From Symbiodinium natans (Eukaryota; Sar; Dinophyceae; Suessiales; Symbiodiniaceae), in assembly GCA_905221605.1 (NCBI GenBank), contig CAJNDS010001213.1:767563-827732 (forward strand): a DNA stretch of 60,170 nt. Reading direction: 5' to 3'. Position 1 is the stretch's first letter; every line of letters starts with the position of its first letter. Below the pieces are notes generated by a model. It saw only the letters and a program-made list of their open reading frames with translations, was not told the origin of the DNA and did no database searches. The translations under genes were made by a program, and so were the position numbers. Positions 51,364-60,170 of the stretch are shown here, piece by piece.

Positions 51364-51407
51364 AAGCGTACATAGTGGAGAAAGTCCGTGCTAGTGGCTT
51401 TTGTTGA
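51364..51407 (+). CDS. Candidate short terminal exon
   Basis: After CGTTTCTCTGCAG the frame reads AYIVEKVRASGFC and ends TGA 51405-51407. A possible upstream exon around 51272-51315 reads MELKGREGIASDSRRAT. Confidence 0.3.
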
Positions 51408-51483
51408 GGCTTCACTACATTTCTGCGATCCAGCTGGGTATCCGTTTTGTTTTGCCCATAAGGCGGGGCCCCTAGTGAACACA

Positions 51484-51530
51484 GTATGTATGTATGTATG
51501 TATGTATGTATGTATGTATGTATGTATGTG
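51484..51530. repeat. (TATG)n microsatellite
   Basis: About eleven TATG units, followed by TATATGTGTATG variants to ~51565. Confidence 0.97.
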
Positions 51531-52099
51531 TGTCTATACAACATATATGTGTATGTGTATATATGTTTTTCTCATTGTTGTACATCATTAAGGGCTCATA
51601 AGCTACTACCAAACCGCTCAAGCTAGGCACGAATGGGTAGGCATTATTTGTGTAATGGAAGCCCTAGGCCTGTGGGGTTAGGGGCTGCAGGTGTGGTTGG
51701 CGCCGACCTTGTCGACTTTTCTTTTTGCAATCTGGGCCGAGGCCTCTGCCACTGCTCCGCACTGAATATAGAAGCATACAGGAGTCCTACTAGGCTTTAT
51801 TAGTATACAGTAATCCTACTCGAATTATAATTGAGGGGCCTCATGGCCCTAGTAGACCCTAATCCGGCTTTTCTTGCCCAGGTACACCTCTCGAGAAAAT
51901 GAGATATTCCAGTCACCATATCCCGGAAGTATCACGCGGATCCTTATAACGGGATGCTCAAGTACAGGGGTCTTGAAGTCAATCGACCCTGCACAGACCC
52001 AGTTGCGGGCTTCTGCGGTTTCTGGGCGTGATTATTATGTTGCTTTAACGCCCATGACAGTTAAGGATTGGCTTAAGCCCACTCGGGCCGGATGTGCAG

Positions 52100-54990
52100 A
52101 AAGTTGTGTGCACGATGGATGTAGCGCAGATGGTGAGCCGAGTGATTCAGATGTCCAATGCCATCTACGCGTCGACTAGGAACTGCGATTATGATAAGAT
52201 TCGACGACTCAACGGCCGAGGGCCCACGTCTTTGGAGAAAGAGCTCTGCACCAGCAGCATCTTGATTGCCATGTTCAATTCCCAGCTACTGACCGGCTTG
52301 TTCACGTCGTCTGTGTCATCCTGCACTGGCAACCTCCACGTCCCAGCCAACTGCGGTACGAACATCGCCGCTTTCGTGGCAGCGGTACCCATCATTCTGC
52401 AAGGTGCCCGGCCTGGCGCTCGCTTTTAAGGACCCAGAAATATAAGCCGAAATAGAATACCTTTAAAAATAGCACGGTTATGTACCCCAGCCAAAGATCA
52501 CTAAGGTGCGATTGACATCGACATCAGCTGCGCCAAGGACTTCCACGCTCCCTACGACTTCGAAGCCAAGTTGCTGGCAAAACGCGCTCGACTTGAGAGG
52601 AAGAAGGGTTTAGGGTTTAAGGGCTCAGAGTTCAGAGGGTTATAGAAGTGTTTAAGGTTTAGGGTTTAAGGGTTTACGTAGGGTTCGGGGTCTAGGGTTC
52701 GACTGCAGAGGAAGAAGAGTTTGGGGTTGAAGGGTTTAGAGTTTAATGCTTAGAGCTTCGAGCTTAGGGCTTATAGGGTCTTTTTTAGGGTTTAGAGCTC
52801 AACTTGAGAGGAAGAAGCAGCGGGCAGTGTGGAGCGCACAGAGACTTGCCTCGATGATGGGGCTTCGAGGGTCGAATGCCGAAAGAGTAGGTTGTCGGCC
52901 CCGCAGACTGCAATGAGCTAGATAGGCCTTTGGGATAATTTACCTTTTCTCTTACTGGGCTTAAGAGGATCTTCTTTGCGAATTTGTTCAGATGCTGTAA
53001 AGGCCAACCTAGTTAGGCATTGAACATCCTCAAACTGGGCACTTTGGACACTTCGGGGAGCAGTCTTTGTCGGCCTCCTTGTTCGGGTTTAGGGTTTAGG
53101 GTTTAGGGTTTAGGGTTTAGGGTTTAGGGTTTAGGGTTTAGGGTTTAGGGTTTAGGGTTTAGGGTTTAGGGCGGTTTGGAGTTTAAGGTTCAGGGTTTAG
53201 GGTTTACATAGGGTTTAGGGTTTCCGGAAGCTACAGAGGTGTAATCAGCAGAATGCTCCCTGAACTTGTCCAGGGCTTACAGCTTAGGGCCAACATCCAT
53301 CGACCCCGTCAACTGAAGGGAAGCCCAGGTGCCTATTCTATAGCAGGCTACTGGCTTAGCGTTTGTTATAGGGCTTAATCGACATTCCAGGAGAGCAATC
53401 AAGAATGCCGGCGTTACCGTGGCAGAGCTGCCCGCTCCTCCAGCGGTGCCCGCCGACACCGTCCACACCTTAGTGCACAAGCAGACCACATGCTTGCTGC
53501 TCAAGGTTCCATGTGCGGGAAGTATAATTGCGGTTCTCTGTAGTTTTTAAATCTGGGTTATTCGTTTTAGGAGTTTTTTTAGACCCCAACCGTAAACCTA
53601 AACTAGACCCTGAACCCTTCCGTTCCTTTAAGTAAGGTCTATGCCGCGGCTTCGCGATGTATCTCTTTCACCAACCTTGGGACGACGCAGATTGTCAGGC
53701 CACGGGTTCCCAACACAGAGGGTTCCAATTTTGATTTCGTGGGGTTCCTCAATGTATAGGTTTAGTCAAACAATCTACACACAAAACTCTGTTTGGGCTT
53801 GTATTTTATATACACCAACATTTTGGAATCAGGCTCCCAAACCTACAATAGGAACCCTAAACCGCAAACAGTTCGCCTAAACCTAACATAACACATCACC
53901 GTGTAGTCCATATATACTTATACTATACTCTGCTATTCACCGAAAGATTGAAGCAAAGTTTCCATGGTTTATAACATTAGACCAATTATTTGTGCTCCAG
54001 ACTCCTATCTTCATCACCTCTGTAGATCGCAAAGCCCTAAAACAGACTCTATACCCCAAGCCCTTCTGTTACACCATAGCCCGGAATCACGCAGTTCGCT
54101 GCAAGGCTGGCGCTAGTACTGGCAGAGACCAGTACCGAGTGCAGCCCTGAAGAGAGTGGCAGGTCGCGTGTTTTGCGAAGCGTTAGGGCTTTGTAGCATG
54201 ATTTCAACTCCGTTTACTAGAATATACCCCAAGACCTTATCCTACAAGGCTTGTTCTTCTCTACAAAGATTTGTTATAGGGAATTAGTGTGTAGGATTGA
54301 CGGTTCTTAGATGGTCCAATTACCCAAGTAGGAGGGCTTTAGGGTCCAAAACATTATAGTTACCAAAAACGATATTGTTTGGGTAGTTGGACCTTGTTCG
54401 TTTGTGGAATCAGTTTTATCTAGGCGTGCTGTTACTCTGAGATTGAGAGCTTTGGGACTTCGAAGTGCAGTTTTTAGGCTTAAGTTTTGGGAATTTGAGG
54501 GCTTTGGGTGTAAGTTTCGGGTTTAGGGTCTAATTGAGGGGTCTGTGCAAATCTCTCTCGAGAGGAATCCGAGAGTGTGTGCCATCGACGTCATGTCCAT
54601 CTTTCTCGGCCTGTCTATATCCATGAGGGCCTTTTCCCTTGCTTCTATCGCCTGCGTCCAGGCGCCGTGGTTGGGGTTTACACTAAGTGGTCAATCCTCG
54701 GCCCTCAACCTTTATTTACCCTTCAGCCCTAAAGGCCTAAGCGTGCCAGATCTAGTAGTTTTGGGGTGCCAAGTTCCATAGTGCCGGAGTGCATATGAAC
54801 CCGGACCCTCTTAAAAAGATACCAAATAAACCCTCACAGGAACCCTTGCTAGGAAGCTCGAAGGAACCCTACAGGTCGTCGGGGACTTCAACCCAACCGC
54901 CGCGTGTGTGCAAGCTTGTGCTGGTCTCTCTGCGGGTGCCTTTGCCTTCAGCGCGCGAGCAATGAACGTGGCTTCGGCTCTGCCCTGGGG
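52100..54990 (+). CDS. Exon series encoding a Cys-patterned, hydrophobic protein (possibly two genes)
   Basis: Exon 52100-52403 (after GTGCAG) reads KVVCTMDVAQMVSRVIQMSN...and keeps Cys at spaced positions (CTMDV, NCDY, ELCTSS, SSCTGN, NCGTN). It ends phase 1 at GT. Exon 52506-52606 begins GT GCG, completing the codon (AIDIDISCAKDFHAPYDFEA). It continues after the 52607-52817 insertion as QRAVWSAQRLASMMGLRGSN. Exon 53391-~53510 reads AIKNAGVTVAELPAPPAVPA then DTVHTLVHKQTTCLLLK. Exons 54563-54661 and 54875-54990 are joined in phase 0 (GC donor): RVCAIDVMSIFLGLSISMRA, then VVGDFNPTAACVQACAGLSA and GAFAFSARAMNV. The first and last parts share a C-x-x-DV module and Ala/Ser/Cys-rich helices. Similar Cys-spaced proteins are, to my knowledge, common in dinoflagellates; function unknown. 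Confidence 0.5.
52591..52817 (+). repeat. 16 bp coding direct repeat flanking a telomere-like insertion
   Basis: ACTTGAGAGGAAGAAG occurs exactly at 52591-52606 and 52802-52817. The last 11 bases recur at 52707-52717. The 195 bp between the outer copies is almost entirely TTTAGGG-like. Removing one copy plus the insert leaves a continuous frame. Confidence 0.9.
53085..53171. repeat. Perfect (TTTAGGG)12 interstitial telomeric array
   Basis: About 12 uninterrupted units, then degenerate ones to 53222. It lies between exons of the Cys-patterned gene. Confidence 0.97.
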
Positions 54991-55359
54991 GTTTTAGGGT
55001 TCAGGGTTTAAGGGTACCAACACGGTCTTACAGGGTTCTATAGGGGCTTGTAAAAGGTTGGTTTTATCAAATGCTCTGCTCAATGAAGTTCCAATGAAGT
55101 CCACTGCAAGCCACTACCTTTAGCGCTGAACAGCTTGTAAGACTGAAACCCTAAACCTCTAAACCCGAAACCCTGCACCCGTACGTCCTTTATAAACCCC
55201 TAAATCCAAAACCCCTAGAACCTGGAGGTAGCCCCGGCGTGTAGCACGGCCTTCGAGCGCTGGGACCCAGAAGCCTGGGAGCTGGCAAGGCAGAGCAATG
55301 CGCATCCCAGCAGCCTGGAGATTCCAGCAGCTCTGCTTAAATAAGTAGTATGATATAGA

Positions 55360-55570
55360 ATTATTATTATTGTTCTTATGATTATGATACAAGTGCAGTA
55401 CTACTATAGTCTCAATCAAGTACTAGATATTTATTGTAGATACCACATTATACTGTACACACATATACATATATGTGTACAAAGCAATACACACATATAG
55501 ATATGCATACATATATATATACATATCTATATATATATACTTGTAGCTTCAACATTATATGTTATACAGT
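55360..55570. repeat. AT-rich patch with ATT, (ATAC)n and (TA)n words
   Basis: TTATTATTATTG at ~55361 and TATACATATATATG-type repeats at 55455-55545. No gene is seen in 55000-56060. Confidence 0.85.
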
Positions 55571-56064
55571 AGCATAATAAAGATAGTTCTTGCGAAAGGC
55601 TTCCTACGAGGCTACAAGGATTCCTTACAGTGACTCCTCTTATGCTATTCCTTTGAGGGCGCTATGCGGTTTCATGAGTTCTGGTGACGCTTCGTAAGAT
55701 AGTCTGTTGAAGGGTTCTTATAAGAGTGACGAACTAAAGTTTGGGGCTTTCTGGTGCCGTCTCTCTCGAGCCGTGCCTGACTGAGCGTATTCGAGCAAAT
55801 CCTTGGCCCACTATCTGAAAGCCTAAAGGCTGAGATCCTGAAAACCCGAAGCCCTAAACCTTAAACACTACCTTAAACTTAAACCGCAAAAGCTTGGAAT
55901 TCTCAACCCTCTGACTCACTCAGGCGGAGGATGGCAATATCATCATTCCTGAGCCCTGAGGCTTTAGGAATTGAGGGTTCGGTGTCTGTGGGTGAGGGTC
56001 TAGGGTACAGGGTTTAGGGTCTGAGTTTGGGGTTTAGGTTGTAGGGTTTAGAGCATTACAAAGA

Positions 56065-56226
56065 ATGAGAAGAAACTGTGACACGGCGAATAAGTCGTGT
56101 GTACTGCTCAGCCTGGCCGAGACCATGGACAATACGGAACTAGCCGTGGTCCTGTGGTCAGGAGATCCATGTAATCAACGCGGAAACCGCGGCCATCTCG
56201 ACGAGGTCCACATCTGCGGGGGTTGA
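56065..56226 (+). CDS. 53-residue ORF or exon, unknown
   Basis: ATG 56065 opens MRRNCDTANKSCVLLSLAET, then MDNTELAVVLWSGDPCNQRG and NRGHLDEVHICGG, with TGA 56224-56226. Four Cys and a well-mixed composition make it protein-like. The opposite strand is open over 56108-56296. It could be a complete small gene or one exon. Confidence 0.4.
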   Translation: MRRNCDTANKSCVLLSLAETMDNTELAVVLWSGDPCNQRGNRGHLDEVHICGG

Positions 56227-56413
56227 AAAAGTCGTAATGTGGGGTCCTGCTTAGTGTATGCCCCTCCCAAACGAATTGGGGTCCACGCACCCACAACCCA
56301 GACCCTAAGCCCTAAGCCTTAAACCAGGCCCTGAACCCTAGGCCCGGAACCTTTTGCCCCACCCTAACCCGAGGACCCGAAAACCCTAGGCCAAGGGTGG
56401 GGCCCAATTTAAA

Positions 56414-56528
56414 GGACCTTGCCGGCTCTTTATATGACCTTGCCCGCTCTTTGTATGACCTTGCCCAAGGTCATGTAAAGAGAGGGCGCGGCCATACAAA
56501 GAGCGGGCAGAGGCAAGGTCACGTAAAG
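56414..56528. mobile_element. Near-palindromic foldback element built of GACCTTGCC/CTCTTTRTAT units
   Basis: GCCCGCTCTTTGTATG (56441-56456) is inverted exactly at 56493-56508. Outer CTCTTTATATGACCTTGCC (56426-56444) pairs with GGCAAGGTCACGTAAAG (56512-56528). The centre ACCTTGCCCAAGGT is itself palindromic. No coding capacity. Confidence 0.7.
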
Positions 56529-56949
56529 ATTGGGTAACGTCATAAACAGAATGGTCATGGGTCAGCCGACGGACCTTGCCAATTGATTTGCGCTCTCTGT
56601 ATATTTGACTCTGCGCGCAATGTCATTAACATTTACATTAGAAAAGATGAGAGGTTCAGGGTTAAGGTTGGATAGCACTTGAATCTCATGTTAGGTTCGA
56701 GCAAGCGGAAGCCAATGCGATCTAGAATTTTTGAGCTAGTGTAAAGCCCATCGAAGTGCAAATGAGGCTAGGATCGTCAGGACGTCAGCAGTGCAGCATA
56801 GCCCACCACCATCCCACAAAGAAGATATGCAGTGAGCGGAATTCTTGTTCAGAAAAAAGAGAAACGAAATTTGAAGCAATGATTCGGTGCTGGGTTTGTC
56901 GCGCGTTGCTCTTTTGGAAAAGAGATGTTCCCTTAGCGGGGGGAGGCGT

Positions 56950-56982
56950 CTCCGGCGGGGGGGCGCAGCCCCCCCTCCGGAG
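56950..56982. other. GC-rich hairpin
   Basis: The arms CTCCGGCGGGGGGG (56950-56963) and CCCCCCCTCCGGAG (56969-56982) pair with one mismatch around a five-base loop. It lies ~170 bp before the telomeric array. Confidence 0.8.
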
Positions 56983-57096
56983 AATCCGGTTTAACCCTAA
57001 ATCACATAACGCCAAACCCTAATCCCTAAACGCAATATTCTTCAAAACCCTAATGCCAAAACACGAAACACCTTCAAAACCCTAATGCAAAAGACG

Positions 57097-57473
57097 AAAA
57101 CCCAAAAAAATCCCTAATGATTTCGGGGTTTTTTGGGTTTAGGGATTTTCTTTAGGGTTTAGGGTTTAGGGTTTAGGGTTTTAGGGTTTAGGGTTTAGGG
57201 TTTAGGGTTTAGGGTTTAGGGTTTAGGGTTTAGGGTTTAGGGTTTAGGGTTTAGGGTTTAGGGTTTAGGGTTTAGGGTTTAGGGTTTAGGGTTTAGGGTT
57301 TAGGGTTTAGGGTTTAGGGTTTAGGGTTTAGGGTAGGGTTTAGGGTTTAGGGTTTAGGGTTTAGGGTAGGGTTAGTAGGGTTTAGGGTTTAGGGTTTAGG
57401 GTTTAGGGTTTAGGGTTTAGGGTTTAGGGTTTAGGGTTTAGGGTTTAGGGTTTAGGGTTTAGGGTCTAGAGGG
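57097..57473. repeat. Interstitial (TTTAGGG)n array, ~46 units, with an inverted leading edge
   Basis: Nearly perfect TTTAGGG from 57151 to 57473, with single-base or partial-unit slips at ~57180, ~57333 and ~57366-57380. Just upstream, AAACCCAAAAAA (57098-57110) is inverted at TTTTTTGGGTTT (57129-57140), so CCCTAAT-type words turn into TTTAGGG orientation there. Confidence 0.97.
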
Positions 57474-57581
57474 TCATTGTTCTAGCATTCATTCCAGGCT
57501 TAGGGAAAAAAACCCACCCGCCCAAAGAATCCCATAACATTAAGAAAATACACGGTTTTCATTTTACTCCAGATGGTTTAA

Positions 57582-57640
57582 GCCCTAAGCCGGTTTAAGC
57601 CCTAAACCCTAGGGTTTAAGCCCTAAACCCTAGGGTTTAA
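57582..57640. repeat. Head-to-head telomere-motif palindromes
   Basis: TAAACCCTAGGGTTTA, a perfect 16 bp palindrome, occurs at 57603-57618 and again at 57624-57639, 21 bp apart. In each, a CCCTAAA-strand unit meets a TTTAGGG-strand unit. Confidence 0.93.
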
Positions 57641-60170
57641 GCCTTGAGGCCTTGAAACCCTAAACGCTGGGCCCTGAAACCTAAACACAGGCCCTGCAGG
57701 CCCTGAGGCCTTGAAACCCTAAACGCTGGGCCCTGAAACTCTAAACGCAGGCCCTGAGGCCCGGAAACCCGAACCACAGGCTGAAACAGGCCCTGAAACC
57801 CTAAACACAGGCCCTGAAGCCCTGAAATCCTAAACGCTGGGCCCTGAAACCCTAAACACAGGCCCTGAGGGCCTGAAACCCTAAACACAGGCCCTGAAGC
57901 CCTGAAACCCTAAACGCTGGACCCTGAAACCCTAAACACAGGTTCTGAGGCCCTGAAACCCTAAACACAGGCCCTGAGGCCTTGAAACCCTAAACGCTGG
58001 GCCCTGAAACCCTAAACAAAGCCCTGAGGACCTGAAACCCTAAACACAGGCCCTGAGGCCTTGAAACCCTAAACGCTGGGCCCTGAAACCCTAAACACAG
58101 GCCCTGAGGCCCTGAAACCCTAAACACAGGCCCTGAGCCCTTGAAACCTAAACGCTGGGCCCTGAAACCCTAAACACAGGCCCTGAGGCCCTGAAACCCT
58201 AAACACAGGCCCCTAAACGAGGCCCTTGAAACCCTAAACGCTGGGCCCTGAAACCCTAAACAAACCCTAAACGGCCCTGAGGCCCTGAAACCCTAAACAC
58301 AGGCCCTGCCCTGAAACCCTGGCCCTGAGGCCTTGAAACCCTAAACGCTGGGCCCTGAAACCCTAAACACAGGCCCTGAGGCCCTGAAACCCTAAACACA
58401 GGCCCTGAGGCCTTGAAACCCTAAACGCTGGGCCCTGAAACCCTAAACACAGGCCCTGAGGCCCTGAAACCCTAAACACAGGCCCTGAGGCCTTGAAACC
58501 CTAAACGCTGGGCCCTGAAACCCTAAACACAGGCCCTGAGGCCCTGAAACCCTAAACACAGGCCCTGAGGCCTTGAAACCCTAAACGCTGGGCCCTGAAA
58601 CCCTAAACACAGGCCCTGAGGCCCTGAAACCCTAAACACAGGCTGAGGCCTTGAAACCCTAAACGCTGGGCCCTGAAACCCTAAACACAGGCCCTGAGGC
58701 CCTGAAACCCTAAACACAGGCCCTGAGCCCTTGAAACCCTAAACGCTGGGCCCTGAAACCCTAAACACAGGCCCTGAGGCCCTGAAACGCTAAACACAGG
58801 CCCTGAGGCCTTGAAACCCTAAACGCTGGGCCCTGAAACCCTAAACACAGGCCCTGAGGCCCTGAAACCCTAAACACAGGCCCTGAGGCCTTGAAACCCT
58901 AAACGCTGGGCCCTGAAACCCTAAACACAGGCCCTGAGGCCCTGAAACCCTAAACACAGGCCCTGAGGCCTTGAAACCCTAAACGCTGGGCCCTGAAACC
59001 CTAAACACAGGCCCTGAGGCCCTGAAACCCTAAACACAGGCCCTGAGGCCTTGAAACCCTAAACGCTGGGCCCTGAAACCCTAAACACAGGCCCTGAGGC
59101 CCTGAAACCCTAAACACAGGCCCTGAGGCCTTGAAACCCTAAACGCTGGGCCCTGAAACCCAAACAAGGCCTGCTGCGAACACGGCCCTTGAGGCCTTGA
59201 AACCCTAAACGCTGGGCCCTCAAACCCTAAACACAGGCCCTGAGGCCTTGAAACCCTAAACGCTGGGCCCTGAAACCCTAAACACAGGCCCTGAGGCCCT
59301 GAAACCCTAAACAGAGGCCCTGAAGCCTTGAAACCCTAAACGCTGGGCCCTGAAACCCTAAACACAGGCCCTGAGGCCCTGAAACCCTCAACACAGGCCC
59401 TGAAGCCCTGAAACCCTAAACGCTGGGCCCTGAAACCCTAAACACAGGCCCTGAGGCCCTGAAACCCTAAACACAGGCCCTGAGGCCTTGAAAACCCTAA
59501 ACGCTGTGCCCTGAAAGCCTAAACACAGGCCCTGAGGCCCTGAAACCCTAAACACAGGCCCTGAGGCCTTGAAACCCTAAACACAGGCCCTGAGGCCTTG
59601 AAACCCTAAACGCTGGGCCCTGCAACCCTAAACACAGGCCCTGAGGCCCTGAAACCCTAAACACAGGCCCTGAGGCCTTGAAAACCCTAAACGCTGTGCC
59701 CTGAAAGCCTAAACACAGGCCCTGAGGCCCTGAAACCCTAAACACAGGCCCTGAGGCCTTGAAACCCTAAACACAGGCCCTGAGGCCTTGAAACCCTAAA
59801 CGCTGGGCCCTGCAACCCTAAACACAGGCCCTGAGGCCCTGAAACCCTAAACACAGGCCCTGAGGCCTTGAAACCCTAAACGCTGGGCCCTGAAACCCTA
59901 AACACAGGCCCTGAGGCCCTGAAACCCTACACACAGGCTTTGAGGCCTTGAAACCCTAAACGCTGGCCCTGAAACCCTAAACACAGGCCCTGAGGCCCTG
60001 AAACCCTAAACACAGGCCCTGAGGCCTTGAAACCCAAACGCTGGGCCCTGAAACCCTAAACACAGGCCCTGAAGCCCTTGAAACCCTAAACGCTGGGCCC
60101 TGAAACCCTAAACACAGGCCCTGAGGCCCTGAAACCCTAAACACAGGCTTTGAGGCCTTGAAACCCTAAA
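57641..60170. repeat. 80 bp higher-order satellite of CCCTAAA-bearing subunits, running off the window
   Basis: About 30 copies. The unit is two 29 bp subunits (CCCTGAAACCCTAAACACAG plus GCCCTGAGG) and one 22 bp variant (CCTTGAAACCCTAAACGCTG plus GG). The 80 bp period is exact over most of 58360-59150. Deletions and partial units occur at 57780, 58140-58330 and 59160. Every subunit contains GAAACCCTAAAC. Minus-strand open frames (GFQGPAFRVS-type) follow from the repeat and are not gen­uine genes. Confidence 0.97.

Noticed and set aside
57637-59745. Minus-strand frames with repeated GFQGPAFRVS
   Set aside because: Translation of the 80 bp satellite. Not genes.
57641-60170. CRISPR-like regular spacing
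   Set aside because: There are no unique spacers between repeats. The whole period is repeated, so it is a satellite.

Overview
The window looks like nuclear DNA of a dinoflagellate, most like the Symbiodiniaceae/Suessiales type. Four things point there. Degenerate and perfect (TTTAGGG)n telomere-type repeats saturate the introns and intergenic DNA. Splice donors are a mix of GT, GC and GA, with frame kept across the junctions. Genes are broken into short exons on one strand. A Ty1/copia polyprotein carries domain insertions of the kind known from dinoflagellates. No species can be named from the sequence alone, and no rRNA gene, convincing tRNA gene, CRISPR array or bacterial operon was seen. 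All gene models were built by eye from reading frame, splice-site and phase agreement.

Layout. 0-7.6 kb: two plus-strand multi-exon genes of unknown function (64-2458, and 2546-7582 with a Lys/Ala-rich middle). The second has a 2 kb intron holding telomere-like repeats, a (GT)n microsatellite and a small foldback element. 7.87-8.33 kb: five tandem ~92 bp monomers. 8.33-17.25 kb: a decayed Ty1/copia retrotransposon encoding gag with CCCH and CCHC zinc fingers, aspartic protease, a C5-cytosine-methyltransferase-like domain, integrase, a 2-oxoglutarate/Fe(II)-oxygenase-like domain, reverse transcriptase, RNase H and a C-terminal transmembrane/zinc-motif extension. It has three frameshifts, one in-frame stop and no recognisable 5' LTR.

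17-42 kb: mostly telomere-like repeat sea, microsatellites and foldback elements, with scattered plus-strand exon candidates (best at 18.8-21.2, 23.1, 34.1-35.3, 36.2, 37.6, 38.5, 39.1 and 40.5-41.0 kb). A 9 bp-period satellite lies at 41.2-41.8 kb. 42.5-47.8 kb: a well-supported multi-exon gene for a multipass membrane protein with a TIR-like segment; its internal introns use GC and GA donors. 49.9-55 kb: more exons, including a Cys-patterned protein. One apparent intron there is telomere-like DNA lying between two exact 16 bp copies of the coding sequence.

56-60.2 kb: a 53-codon ORF, a near-palindromic element, a GC hairpin, ~320 bp of nearly perfect TTTAGGG, two head-to-head telomere-motif palindromes, and then ~2.5 kb of an 80 bp higher-order satellite built from CCCTAAA-bearing subunits, running off the window end.

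The retroelement is the only coherent functional system visible. If intact relatives exist, one polyprotein would join DNA synthesis and integration to two putative nucleic-acid-modifying domains. The rest reads as host genes embedded in DNA shaped by telomeric repeats.
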